DNA of 35,115 nt from an uncultured Clostridia bacterium. Its GTDB lineage: Bacteria > Bacillota > Clostridia > Oscillospirales > Oscillospiraceae. Within the stretch, counting starts at the first letter, position 1, and each line of letters opens with the position of its first letter. The stretch covers positions 1 through 35,115 of the forward strand of contig CAMUYE010000015.1 in assembly GCA_947164825.1 (NCBI GenBank), in the 5' to 3' direction. Positions 8,456 to 16,979 of the stretch are shown here, piece after piece. A program made the translations under genes and the position numbers. Below the pieces are notes generated by a model. The model was not told where the DNA came from and made no database searches. It worked only from the letters and a program-made list of their open reading frames with translations.

Positions 8456-9814
8456 ATGAGAATCATTCTTGTGGGCTGCGGAAAGATCGGCGTGTCGCTG
8501 ATCAGCGCGCTGGTGGCCGAGGGGCACGACGTAGTGGCCATGGATAACCGGCAGGACGTGCTGGACGAGCTCACCAACCAGTTTGACATCATGTGCATGA
8601 ACGGCAACGGCGCCGACGTTGAGACCCTCCAGGAAGCCGGCGTGGAAAAGACCGATCTTTTCATCGCCGTCACCGGATCCGACGAACTGAACATGCTGAT
8701 GTGCTTCCTGGCCAAGCGCCAGGGAGTCGGACACACCATCGCCCGCATCCGAAACCCCGAGTACAACGACAAATCCCTGGGCTTCCTGCGGCAGCAGCTG
8801 GATCTCTCCATGTCCATCAATCCGGAGCTGCTGACGGCTCAGGAGCTGCTGCACATCCTCAAGCTCCCGGCGGCCACCAAGGTGGAGACCTTCTCCCGGC
8901 GAAACTTTGAAATGGTGGAGCTGCGGCTGAAGGAGGACTCCCCCCTCCTGGGCCAGAAGCTGATGAACCTCCGGAACCGCTTCCCGGCGAAATTCCTGAT
9001 CTGCGTGGTGCAGCGGGGCCAGGAGGTCATCATCCCCCGGGGCGATTTTACCCTCCAGGCAGGAGACCGCATCGGCCTCACCGCCAACCGGGCGGAGCTC
9101 TGGAAGCTGCTGAAAGCCACCGGCCTCGCCAAACGGCAGGCCAGGAACGTCATGATTATGGGCGGCAGCCGCGTGGCCTTCTACCTGTCCAAGATGCTGT
9201 TGGCCTCCGGCTCCGCCGTAAGTCTCATCGACACGGACCGGGCCATGTGCCACAAGTTCAGCGACAATCTGCCCGGCATCCTCACCTACTGCGGCGACGG
9301 TACCCACCAGGAGCTGCTGCGGGAGGCCGGACTGCACAACATGGACGCCTTCGTCTCCCTGACGGGCATGGACGAGGAGAACATCATTGTGGCCTACTAC
9401 GCCAAGACCCAGCGGGTCAGCCAGGTCATCTCCAAGGTCAATCAGGACGAGATGGCCCGTATGGCGGAACAAATGGGGCTCGAAAGCGTCATATCCCCCA
9501 AGGACGTGGTGGTAAACGTGGTGATCCGCTACGCCAGAGCCCTGGCCTCCTCCATGGGCTCCTCCATCGAGAACCTCTACCAGCTGATGGACGGCAAAGC
9601 CGAAGCCCTGGAATTCATCGTAGAAAACGAAGCGGCCTACACCGGCATCCCCCTGAAGGATCTGCGGCTGAAAAAGAACATCCTGATCGGCGGCATCCTC
9701 CGGGATCGGAAAGCCATCATTCCCGCCGGCGACGACATGATCCTGCCCGGTGACCGGGTCGTGGTCATCGCCAGCAAGCACCGGCTCAACGCCCTGGCGG
9801 ACATCTTGCTGTAG
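8456..9814 (+). CDS. trkA: Trk system potassium uptake protein TrkA, tandem RCK, 452 aa
   Basis: This is the peripheral NAD(H)-binding gating subunit of the Trk K+ transporter. Two copies of the TrkA-N/TrkA-C module are fused. The first begins MRIILVGCGKIG with an intact GxGxxG. The second begins near residue 228 (RNVMIMGGSRVAFYL) and its last glycine is replaced, which is often seen in the second half of TrkA. The 452-aa length is standard. AAAAGGAG precedes the start. TrkH follows with its ribosome site overlapping the trkA stop, so the two are translated together. Confidence 0.93.
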   Translation: MRIILVGCGKIGVSLISALVAEGHDVVAMDNRQDVLDELTNQFDIMCMNGNGADVETLQEAGVEKTDLFIAVTGSDELNMLMCFLAKRQGVGHTIARIRNPEYNDKSLGFLRQQLDLSMSINPELLTAQELLHILKLPAATKVETFSRRNFEMVELRLKEDSPLLGQKLMNLRNRFPAKFLICVVQRGQEVIIPRGDFTLQAGDRIGLTANRAELWKLLKATGLAKRQARNVMIMGGSRVAFYLSKMLLASGSAVSLIDTDRAMCHKFSDNLPGILTYCGDGTHQELLREAGLHNMDAFVSLTGMDEENIIVAYYAKTQRVSQVISKVNQDEMARMAEQMGLESVISPKDVVVNVVIRYARALASSMGSSIENLYQLMDGKAEALEFIVENEAAYTGIPLKDLRLKKNILIGGILRDRKAIIPAGDDMILPGDRVVVIASKHRLNALADILL

Positions 9815-9825
9815 GAGGGCCTTCC

Positions 9826-11286
9826 ATGAACCGGAAAATGGTCTATTTTCTGATCGGCCGCATCCTGCTGCTGGAGAGCGCGCTGCTGCTGCTGCCTCTG
9901 GGCGTGTCCCTGTACTACCGGGACGGCGGTCTGGTGCCTCTGCTGATCACCATCGGCCTCAGCGCCGGTCTGGGCCTGCTGCTGAGCAGGATCTTCCGCA
10001 CCGACAACCAGGTGATCTACGCCAAGGAGGGCTTCCTGATAACGGCTCTGGCCTGGCTCATCGTCTCGGCCCTGGGCGCTCTGCCCTTCGTCATCAGCGG
10101 GGAGATCCCCAACTATATCGACGCCTTCTTCGAGACGGTGTCCGGCTTTACCACCACCGGCGCCTCCATCCTCACGGATGTGGAATCCATGTCCCGCTCC
10201 ATGCTCTTCTGGCGGAGCTTTACTCACTGGATCGGCGGCATGGGCGTGCTGGTCCTCATGGTAGCGGTGATGCCCAACCTCTCTGGCCGCACCATCCATG
10301 TGCTGCGGGCGGAAATGCCCGGCCCCACCATGGGCAAGCTCTCCCCCAAGCTGCGGGATACCGCCAAGATCCTCTACCTGCTCTACATCGCCATGACTGC
10401 GTTGGAGCTGGTGTTGCTGCTGGCGGGAGGCATGCCTCTCTTCGACAGCGCCATCCACACCTTCGGCACTGCGGGCACCGGCGGCTTCAGTCTCAAAGCC
10501 ACCAGCCTGGCGAGCTACAGCCCCTATCTGCAATGGGTGGTGGCTACCTTCATGATGCTCTTCGGCATCAACTTCAATCTCTATTTCCTGCTGGTCATGC
10601 GGCGGGCCCGCTCCGCCCTTCGGAGCGAGGAGCTCTGGACCTATCTGATCCTGATCTTCACCGCCACGGCCCTGATCTGCTGGAACATCCTGCCCCAGGT
10701 GGGGCATTTCGGAGAGGCCGTCCGGGCCGCCTTCTTCCAGGTGACCTCCATCTCCTCCACCACAGGCTTCGCCACCGCGGACTTTGACCAGTGGCCCACC
10801 CTTTCCAGAATGATCCTGATTTTCCTGATGTTTGTGGGCGCCTGCGCCGGCTCCACCGCCGGCGGCCTGAAGGTCTCCCGGGTGGTCCTGCTCTACAAAA
10901 CCACCCGCCGGGAACTGCGGCACATGCTCCATCCCCGGGCTGTCACCTCCATCCGCTTCGAGGGCAAGCCCGTGGACAGCACCACCCTCATCAGCGTGGG
11001 CACCTACTTTGCCCTCTACGTGGGCCTCTTCGCCTTGTTCTGGTTCATTGTCTCCTTTCAGCCGAGTTCGGAGGGCTTCCACTTCGACGGCGTCACCAAC
11101 TTCTCCGCCGTGGCCGCCTGCTACAACAACATCGGCCCCGGTCTCAATCTGGTGGGCCCAACCGCCAGCTACGCCGCCTATAACGGCTTCTCCAAGCTGG
11201 TGCTCTCCCTTGCCATGCTCTTCGGGCGGCTGGAAATCTATCCCATGCTGATTTTCCTCTCCCCCTCCACCTGGCTGAAACAATAA
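9826..11286 (+). CDS. trkH: Trk system potassium uptake protein TrkH, 486 aa
   Basis: This is the K+-translocating membrane subunit that partners TrkA. Four pore loops are present: SGFTTTGASIL, FGTAGTGGFSL, SISSTTGFATADF and CYNNIGPGLN, each with the filter glycine. The GACAGSTAGGLKVSR loop and the C-terminal LFGRLEIYPMLIFLSPSTWLK end are diagnostic of TrkH. The gene begins 11 bp after trkA behind GGAGGG. The length matches the family. It is distinct in sequence from the KtrB-like gene three genes upstream, so this is not a recent duplication. Confidence 0.93.
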   Translation: MNRKMVYFLIGRILLLESALLLLPLGVSLYYRDGGLVPLLITIGLSAGLGLLLSRIFRTDNQVIYAKEGFLITALAWLIVSALGALPFVISGEIPNYIDAFFETVSGFTTTGASILTDVESMSRSMLFWRSFTHWIGGMGVLVLMVAVMPNLSGRTIHVLRAEMPGPTMGKLSPKLRDTAKILYLLYIAMTALELVLLLAGGMPLFDSAIHTFGTAGTGGFSLKATSLASYSPYLQWVVATFMMLFGINFNLYFLLVMRRARSALRSEELWTYLILIFTATALICWNILPQVGHFGEAVRAAFFQVTSISSTTGFATADFDQWPTLSRMILIFLMFVGACAGSTAGGLKVSRVVLLYKTTRRELRHMLHPRAVTSIRFEGKPVDSTTLISVGTYFALYVGLFALFWFIVSFQPSSEGFHFDGVTNFSAVAACYNNIGPGLNLVGPTASYAAYNGFSKLVLSLAMLFGRLEIYPMLIFLSPSTWLKQ

Positions 11287-11324
11287 CCGCGCCCTGAGAA
11301 ATTTCCTCGAAAGGAGGATCCCCC

Positions 11325-12212
11325 GTGCCTGACAACTCCAAGGAAAAGAAACGATCCAAAAAACTCTGGATCGTCGTGCTTCTGCTGTCTCTGCTGCTTC
11401 TGCTGGGCGGCGCAGTCGTCTATAGCCTGATCAATCCCTGGTGGGCGGAGCCTCTGGACCCGTCCGACTACCATACCAAAACGCCTTCGCTCACGGCCCC
11501 GACGATCCCGACGGAAAGCGACGCGCCCACGACATCCGACACGGAGCCGGTCAGCGACGCCGTCAGCACCGCCGCGCCGACTACCGACACCGAAGCGCCT
11601 CTGCCGGACAACCCCGTGAACTTTGCCCCGCTGAAGGAGATCAACGAGGACGTCTACGCCTGGCTCTATCTCCCCATGGAGCCGGAAAAGCCGGCCATCG
11701 ACCTGCCTATCCTCCAGCCCGGCCCGGAGGACGACATCAACTACTACCTGCATCACGACATCAACCGCAGATATCTTTTTGCCGGCTGTCTCTATACCCA
11801 GCCTGTCAACTCTATGGATTTTTCCGACCGGGTGACGGTCATCTACGGACACAATATGCTCAACGGGACCATGTTCTCCAATCTGCCCGTCTTCCGGAAC
11901 AGCAAGTTCTTTGAAGAACATGAGTACTTCTATATCTATACGCCCGGCCACATCCTGACCTACCGCATCGCGGCGGCCATTCAGTTCGACAAGCGCCATA
12001 TCCTCAACTGCTTTGATTTCTCCGACGACCAGGTCTATATGAACTGGATCGAGAACTATATCGTCCATCCGCGGACCATGGTACGCAACTACCGCTCCGA
12101 TCTGGAGATCACCGTGGACGACAAGCTGGTGATCCTGAGCACCTGCCTGGAGCGCGGTGCCAGCCGTTATCTCATCGAGGGGGTGCTGATCAGCGATGAG
12201 CTCACAAACTGA
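11325..12212 (+). CDS. Class B sortase, 295 aa
   Basis: This is a membrane-anchored transpeptidase that joins sorting-signal proteins to peptidoglycan or builds surface polymers. After a basic N-terminus, one membrane segment spans about residues 14-34. A long Thr/Pro/Ser/Asp spacer (about 48-95) leads to the sortase domain. The catalytic triad is visible: His176 (YGHNM), Cys274 (LSTC) and Arg281 (GASRYL). The order and the YGHNM motif are those of class B. The start is GTG at 11325 behind AAGGAGG. The long spacer is unusual compared with compact SrtB enzymes. No LPXTG- or NPQTN-type substrate is encoded nearby, so the substrate is unknown. Its end overlaps the LCP gene by 17 bp. Confidence 0.9.
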   Translation: MPDNSKEKKRSKKLWIVVLLLSLLLLLGGAVVYSLINPWWAEPLDPSDYHTKTPSLTAPTIPTESDAPTTSDTEPVSDAVSTAAPTTDTEAPLPDNPVNFAPLKEINEDVYAWLYLPMEPEKPAIDLPILQPGPEDDINYYLHHDINRRYLFAGCLYTQPVNSMDFSDRVTVIYGHNMLNGTMFSNLPVFRNSKFFEEHEYFYIYTPGHILTYRIAAAIQFDKRHILNCFDFSDDQVYMNWIENYIVHPRTMVRNYRSDLEITVDDKLVILSTCLERGASRYLIEGVLISDELTN

Positions 12213-13341
12213 AGTACGCCGCAAGGGCCGTTTTGAAGCCCCGAAGCGGAAGACCGCAAGCCGGATCACCGGCGGCGTTCTGGCGCTGGTCATTCTCCTG
12301 CTGAGCTTCTGCCGCGCCGGGGCGGAAGGCTTCAAGCTGCTGGGCTGGGCCGACGTCTTCATCGGCGGCGGAAAAATGCTGGTCTACGGCAACGTGAATC
12401 AGGTGGATATGGGCGACGCCGCCCCCGATCTCCCCATCTACAACGAGGTACCCTCCTCCGAACCGGAGGGCGACTACGTGCTCTGGCTCGACGACGGCAC
12501 CACCGTCGTCTATCAGGGGCACCGCTACGAGCTCAACCGGAACCTGACCACGGTCCTCTTCCTCGGCGTGGACGATACCATTGAAGAATCGCATACCGTC
12601 GGCAAGGGCGGTCAGTCCGACGTCATCCTGCTGATCGCCATGGACACGGTGACCGGACAGACGACCATCCTCAACATCCCCCGCGACGCCTACGCCCAGG
12701 TGGATCTCTATTCGGTGGGCGGCATCTTCCTCGGCACCGACTACGTCCAGATCACCCTGGCCTACGCCTACGGCGACGGCCGGCAAAGCAGCTGCGAAAA
12801 CGCGGTCCTCTCGGTTTCCCGGCTGCTCTACGGTCTGCCCATCAGCTCCTACCTGGCCCTGGACATGAAAGGCATCCAGGCCGCCAATGAAACCGTCGGC
12901 GGCGTCACGGTGAACTCCCTGATCGACACGAAGCTGCCGGACGGGACCGAGCTGCACGAGGGCGATCTCATCGAACTGCACGGCAAAAACCTGGATCACT
13001 ACATCCGGACCCGCGGCCGGGATCTGGAGGCCAACGCCCGGCGTATGGAGCGGCAGAAGCAGTACGTGACCGCCTTCTCCAAGCTGGCTGTGGCGAAATC
13101 CAAGCAGTCCCTCAGCTTCCCGGCGGATCTCTTCTCCACGCTGGCGCCCTATATGGTGACGAATCTGGACGTTTCCGACGTGACCTTCCTGAGTTCCACC
13201 TTCCTCAGTCACAACGCGGACTATCACTTCCGGGACCTGCACGGCTCCTTCGACAAGCTCAACGGCAGCACCGTCTGTTACCTGGATGAGATGGATCTCT
13301 TTGAAGCCATCCTGCAGGTATTCTACATTCAGGTGGATTGA
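12196..13341 (+). CDS. LCP (LytR-CpsA-Psr) family cell-wall glycopolymer ligase, 381 aa
   Basis: LCP proteins transfer undecaprenyl-linked polymers to peptidoglycan outside the membrane. One membrane segment (about residues 22-40) follows a basic N-terminus. The LCP domain runs from about 117 onward with LFLGVDD, GQSDVILLIAMD and the polyprenyl-phosphate site LNIPRDAY (Arg163, Asp164). The later HYIRTRGRD motif and the ANARRMERQKQYV stretch also belong to the family. The ATG at 12196 overlaps the sortase stop, so the two are translationally coupled. This pairing suggests a shared role in assembling surface material. Confidence 0.92.
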   Translation: MSSQTEVRRKGRFEAPKRKTASRITGGVLALVILLLSFCRAGAEGFKLLGWADVFIGGGKMLVYGNVNQVDMGDAAPDLPIYNEVPSSEPEGDYVLWLDDGTTVVYQGHRYELNRNLTTVLFLGVDDTIEESHTVGKGGQSDVILLIAMDTVTGQTTILNIPRDAYAQVDLYSVGGIFLGTDYVQITLAYAYGDGRQSSCENAVLSVSRLLYGLPISSYLALDMKGIQAANETVGGVTVNSLIDTKLPDGTELHEGDLIELHGKNLDHYIRTRGRDLEANARRMERQKQYVTAFSKLAVAKSKQSLSFPADLFSTLAPYMVTNLDVSDVTFLSSTFLSHNADYHFRDLHGSFDKLNGSTVCYLDEMDLFEAILQVFYIQVD

Positions 13342-13438
13342 TGAAACCTTTCCCTTGAAAAGAAGCCGCCCCGGTGCTCACACCGGGACGGATAAAGCGA
13401 AATTTTCCCGCGATCGTCCGGAGAGGAGGAAGCGCTGC

Positions 13439-13882
13439 GTGAATGAACGGCCGGAACGTCGATTGCTCGGCTGCCTCGGCGCGCTGCTGGGCGCCCTGCC
13501 CGCCGCGCCTCTGGCCTGGCTGCTGTTGAGAAGCGATATCTTCACCGGGATCGCCGGCGCGGCGGGCTTTCTGCTGTCCCTGGGCGGCTACTGCCTGCTG
13601 GCCCGCCGATATTCCGGCCTCGGGGCGGCGCTGGCCGCGGTCCTGACGCCTCTGGCTGCCCTGCCCGGGCTTTGGTACGCCTTTGCGGAGCAGATCTTCC
13701 TGGATAACCAGCGCTACGGCTGTACCATGGCCGAGGCCCTGGAACTGGTCCCCATGGTGGTCTGGGATCCCATCAACCGGGGCCAGCTCCTCTGGGCTCT
13801 GGGCGGTCTGGTCGCCCTCGACCTGCTGTGCGCCATCCTCTTTGCCAGGTTTCTGTATTTGAGGCGGCTGGAAAAAGAATAA
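13439..13882 (+). CDS. Small polytopic membrane protein, 147 aa, unknown function
   Basis: I do not recognise the family. The protein has about four hydrophobic segments (roughly residues 10-29, 35-55, 60-80 and 115-138). A hydrophilic loop between the third and fourth contains FLDNQRYGCTMAEALELVPMV. The tail is basic (RRLEKE). The start is GTG at 13439 because GAGAGGAGGA precedes it; the ORF extends upstream to 13286, but that part overlaps the LCP gene and lacks membrane character. A small hairpin (CCCGGTG/CACCGGG, 13370-13387) lies in the 97-bp gap before it. It is probably part of the sortase/LCP operon. Confidence 0.65.
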   Translation: MNERPERRLLGCLGALLGALPAAPLAWLLLRSDIFTGIAGAAGFLLSLGGYCLLARRYSGLGAALAAVLTPLAALPGLWYAFAEQIFLDNQRYGCTMAEALELVPMVVWDPINRGQLLWALGGLVALDLLCAILFARFLYLRRLEKE

Positions 13883-13964
13883 GGAACAGAATCGCAGCAG
13901 CGAGAAGAACGCCGGTCCCCCGCCGCACCGGCAAGAACCGCGGCGCTTGCGCGTATTGCAAAAA

Positions 13965-14023
13965 ACACCTTCTATTGACGGGGCCGTGTTTGCCCGATCA
14001 ATAGAAGGTGTCTTTCTGTTTTT
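13965..14023. terminator. Bidirectional terminator between the envelope genes and spo0A
   Basis: A 14-bp stem, ACACCTTCTATTGA (13965-13978) with TCAATAGAAGGTGT (13998-14011), is followed by CTTTCTGTTTTTT. Upstream A-residues let it also end spo0A transcription from the other side. Bases 13883-13964 contain no gene. Confidence 0.85.
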
Positions 14024-14043
14024 TGAAAATGAACGCGGATGCG

Positions 14044-14808
14044 TTACCCGATCTTCTGGCTGCGGAGCTGGAGCTGGAGGCGGTCGGCGATCAACGCGAT
14101 GAACTCGGAATTCGTGGGCTTTCCCTTGGTGTTGGAGACCGTGTAGCCGAAGAAGCGCTGGAGCGTGTCCAGATCCCCGCGGTCCCAGGCCACCTCAATG
14201 GCGTGGCGGATGGCCCGCTCCACCCGGGAAGGCGTGGTGGAAAAGGTCTTGGCGACCTGGGGGTAGAGGACCTTCGTGATGGCGTTGATGACCTCCATAT
14301 CCCCCACGGCAATGATGATGGCCTCCCGGAGATATTGATAGCCCTTGATATGCGCCGGGACGCCGATCTCGTGGATGACGTTGGTGACCATGGTCTCAAT
14401 ATCCGGCTCTGCGCTGAGGCGGCGATCCGCGGCGGCCTGATCCGCCTCCAGCATGTCCCTGACCCGCTGGGCTACGGTCTGCGCCGTGCAGGGCTTCAGC
14501 ATCAGATACTCCGCGCCGAGGGACGCGGCAATGCCGGAGACATAGTCCGTGGCAAAGGCGGCCAGGAGCAGCAGCTTGGGCCGCTTCTCCCTTGGCACGG
14601 ATTCGACCACCGCGACGCCGTCCCCCTTGGGCAGCATGAGATCCAATACCAGCACCTCCGGCGCCGAAGCCCGAAGCTGTTCCATTGCCGATTGTCCGTC
14701 CGTGGCCGTTCCCAAGACCTGATATCCGCCGTTTTGAAGCGCCGCAGAAAGCTGGGCGCAGAATTCCTCGCTTCCGTCCGCAACCAGGACGGTCGTGCGT
14801 TTTTCCAT
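14044..14808 (-). CDS. spo0A: Sporulation response regulator Spo0A with atypical receiver, 254 aa
   Basis: This is the master regulator of sporulation entry, binding 0A boxes when phosphorylated. The C-terminal DNA-binding domain (about 137-254) is highly conserved: [47 protein letters not shown] and [10 protein letters not shown]. The N-terminal receiver keeps the phospho-acceptor Asp56 (LVLDLMLP) and Lys105. The usual acidic pair (Asp-Asp) is Asp11-Gly12 here, and the conserved Thr/Ser switch residue is Ala83 (LLAAF). Both changes would weaken Mg2+ binding or phosphorylation-coupled switching. AAGGAGAGG precedes the start. No spoIVB is adjacent; galK lies upstream on the same strand. Two 0A boxes upstream suggest autoregulation. 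Confidence 0.93.
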   Translation of the reverse strand: MEKRTTVLVADGSEEFCAQLSAALQNGGYQVLGTATDGQSAMEQLRASAPEVLVLDLMLPKGDGVAVVESVPREKRPKLLLLAAFATDYVSGIAASLGAEYLMLKPCTAQTVAQRVRDMLEADQAAADRRLSAEPDIETMVTNVIHEIGVPAHIKGYQYLREAIIIAVGDMEVINAITKVLYPQVAKTFSTTPSRVERAIRHAIEVAWDRGDLDTLQRFFGYTVSNTKGKPTNSEFIALIADRLQLQLRSQKIG

Positions 14809-14932
14809 AGTTTCCTCTCCTTACCTGTGTTTGGTATTGCCTGTTTCTTTCTGCAGCAGGGATAACTTACCACAAAAATCCATGCTTTTCAAGGAGAAAA
14901 GCCATGGAAAAACCCAGAATTTTCCTTGCTTT

Positions 14933-14961
14933 TTCGACATTTCAAGGGGAATTTTGTCGAA
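14933..14961 (-). promoter_or_regulatory. Two 0A boxes upstream of spo0A
   Basis: TTCGACA (14933-14939) and TGTCGAA (14955-14961) form two copies of the Spo0A recognition heptamer TGTCGAA in opposite orientation, 15 bp apart, 125-153 bp upstream of the spo0A start codon. A possible promoter between them and the gene is TTGAAA (minus strand, 14887-14892) with TAAGTT (14864-14869), 17 bp apart. That promoter is weak and uncertain. Confidence 0.7.
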
Positions 14962-14986
14962 TTATGTCAACCGCTGTCGGACCGGG

Positions 14987-16213
14987 TCACATTTGGATCT
15001 CCGCCGCTCCCACCGCCCGGATATTCCGGCGCTGACAGGCGCCCTGACCGAGCAGAGCTTCGATCCCGGCCCGGAAGGCTTCCGCCATATCCAGGGGGAC
15101 CCAGGCTTGGACCGTTCCCGCAAAGCCGCCGCCGTGGACCCGGCAGGCGCCCCGGCCCTTCAGGAGCTTCTCGCAGAGGGCCAGGGTCAGGGCCATGGGC
15201 TGCTCCGCCGCCGCCCCCGCGGGGGTCACGTTCTGCAGATAGCGCCAGGAGGAGAGGCCGGACTCCCGCACCAGGGCCAGGAAACCGTCGAAGTCCCCGG
15301 CCTTGAGGGCGTCCCGCTGGGCCGTGACCCGGCGGTTCTCGTCATAGATATGCATGGCCCGCAGCACGGCCCGGTCGCCGCATACGGTCCGCAGCTCCGG
15401 CAGGCGGGCCAGGAACTCCGCCTCGGGCAGCTCCGCCAGGACGCACTTGCCGAAAACGGCGCAGAGCTTTTTCAGCTCCCCGGGGATCGCGGCGTATTCC
15501 CCCGTCAGATCCGCGTGGCTGGCGCCGCAGTTCACGATGAACAGGGCATAGCCCGCCGCCTCCGGGTCGAATTCCAGCTTTTCCACCTCGGGGGCGTCGG
15601 GGTCGGCAAAATTCATGCAGGTGACCCCGCCCACGGCGGAGGCGGACTGATCCAGCCGTCCGCTGGGCTTGCCAAACCATTCGTTCTCCACCCGCTGGCC
15701 CAGCTCGGCCAGCTTCAGGGGGCCCAGACGGTCCCCGCACCAGAGGACGTTGAAGATTTCCGCCAGCAGGACCTCGAAGGAAGCCGAGGAGGAGAGGCCG
15801 CCTCCCGGCAGCACCGTGGAGGAGGCCCGGATGTCCAGGCCGCAGGCCTCGCCCAGAGGCGCGCAGAGGCTCGCCATGCCCTGGAGCAGGGACTGGACGC
15901 TCTCCTTCGCCGCCGGGGGATTTTCGTCCGGATCCAGACAGACCCGGCAGGGCGGGAAGCCCTGGGACCAGAGCCGGATCTCGCCGCGCCCGTTTGGGGC
16001 GACGGCGGCCACGGTGTCCACGTCCACGGCGGCCGCCAGGACCCGGCCGTGCTGGTGGTCCGTGTGGTTGCCGCCCAGCTCCGTCCGGCCCGGAGCCGTA
16101 AAGAAGCGAATCGTCTCCGGCCTGTGACCGTCGGCGATCAGGGCGTCCCGCAGCGCCGTCAGCCGGCCTCGGCCGGCTGCCCGGGAATAGATCTCGTCAT
16201 ATGCATATATCAT
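14987..16213 (-). CDS. Galactokinase family GHMP sugar kinase, 408 aa
   Basis: This GHMP-superfamily kinase most resembles galactokinase, which makes galactose 1-phosphate in the Leloir pathway. Motif 1, the galactokinase signature, is GRTELGGNHTDHQHG (residues 42-56). Motif 2 for ATP is LPGGGLSSSASFE (135-147). The catalytic Asp lies in GRLDQSASAVGG, and motif 3 is HGGGFAGTVQAW near the C-terminus. The start at 16213 is set by AAGGAGAT eight bases upstream; the ORF's longer start overlaps the promoter. There are no other gal genes nearby, so the exact sugar is not confirmed. A TGATACAAT extended -10 lies upstream on the minus strand (near 16237-16245) with only a weak -35. Confidence 0.88.
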   Translation of the reverse strand: MIYAYDEIYSRAAGRGRLTALRDALIADGHRPETIRFFTAPGRTELGGNHTDHQHGRVLAAAVDVDTVAAVAPNGRGEIRLWSQGFPPCRVCLDPDENPPAAKESVQSLLQGMASLCAPLGEACGLDIRASSTVLPGGGLSSSASFEVLLAEIFNVLWCGDRLGPLKLAELGQRVENEWFGKPSGRLDQSASAVGGVTCMNFADPDAPEVEKLEFDPEAAGYALFIVNCGASHADLTGEYAAIPGELKKLCAVFGKCVLAELPEAEFLARLPELRTVCGDRAVLRAMHIYDENRRVTAQRDALKAGDFDGFLALVRESGLSSWRYLQNVTPAGAAAEQPMALTLALCEKLLKGRGACRVHGGGFAGTVQAWVPLDMAEAFRAGIEALLGQGACQRRNIRAVGAAEIQM

Positions 16214-16305
16214 GGAGCCGATCTCCTTTATCTTGTGCTTACAGTAAATTGTATCACAAGCCATTGTGTTTGAAAAGGGTTTTTTGCAAGATTTTCGATT
16301 ATTTC

Positions 16306-16334
16306 TTGCAATTCGGAGGCCGGATTGCTATAAT
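16306..16334 (+). promoter_or_regulatory. Promoter of the barnase-barstar operon
   Basis: TTGCAA (16306-16311) and TATAAT (16329-16334) are separated by 17 bp. The -10 overlaps the first in-frame ATG (16333) of the downstream lipoprotein. A transcript starting near 16341 cannot use that ATG, so a later start codon is needed. Confidence 0.8.
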
Positions 16335-16362
16335 GACAAAAAAAGAAGTGAGGCGACGCATT

Positions 16363-16977
16363 TTGAAACGGATTCTCAGCATTCTTTTGGTCCTGCTGCT
16401 CATCGGCTCCCTGGCCGGCTGCATGCTCTACGATCTCGATCCCGTGGATTCAAGCTACGGCAGCGGGCTCCAGATCGTAACGAAAGGCAGCGATGGCAGC
16501 GAGGGCAGCGCCCGGAGCACGGATGAAGCGCTCCAAACGCAGCCCATCACGGACGCCGCCGCGCCAGACACCACGGTTCCCGCCACGGAACCCGCCGTCC
16601 CCACCACGGAACCCGGCCTGACCGTCACCGAGGACGGGATCTACGACTCCAAGGAGGAGGTTGCGCTCTACATCCACCTCTTCCGCCACCTGCCCTCCAA
16701 TTATATTACGAAGAAGCAGGCCGAGGCCCTGGGCTGGCCCGGCGGAGATCTGCGGCCCTACGCCCCCGGCAAGTGTATCGGCGGCAGCCACTTCGGCAAC
16801 TACGAAGGCCTGCTCCCCGACGCCAAGGGCCGGGAATGGACCGAGTGCGACATCGGCACCCTGAACGCCCGCTCCCGGGGCGCAAAGCGGATCATCTTTT
16901 CCAACGACGGCCTGATCTACTACACCGACGACCACTACGAGAGCTTTACCCAGCTCTACGACGGATGGGAGGACTGA
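16363..16977 (+). CDS. Barnase-like secreted ribonuclease lipoprotein, 204 aa
   Basis: This is a guanyl-preferring RNase of the barnase (RNase N1/T1) family tethered outside the cell. A lipoprotein signal (LSILLVLLLIGSLAGC, lipidated Cys20) is followed by a low-complexity Ser/Thr/Pro/Glu linker (about 25-95) and the ribonuclease domain (about 97-204). By alignment to barnase, the active-site residues are all present: Lys117 (K27), Glu161 (E73), Arg172 (R83), Arg176 (R87) and His191 (H102). YITKKQAEALGW and PGKCIGG are near-identical to barnase. I choose the TTG at 16363 because the ATG at 16333 lies in the promoter -10; a GTG at 16348 is the alternative. The barstar gene starts two bases after the stop. 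Confidence 0.88.
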   Translation: MKRILSILLVLLLIGSLAGCMLYDLDPVDSSYGSGLQIVTKGSDGSEGSARSTDEALQTQPITDAAAPDTTVPATEPAVPTTEPGLTVTEDGIYDSKEEVALYIHLFRHLPSNYITKKQAEALGWPGGDLRPYAPGKCIGGSHFGNYEGLLPDAKGREWTECDIGTLNARSRGAKRIIFSNDGLIYYTDDHYESFTQLYDGWED

Positions 16978-16979
16978 AC

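Noticed and set aside
9637-11283. 548-codon minus-strand ORF opposite trkH
   Set aside because: It is antisense to the whole of trkH and composed of typical shadow-frame residues.
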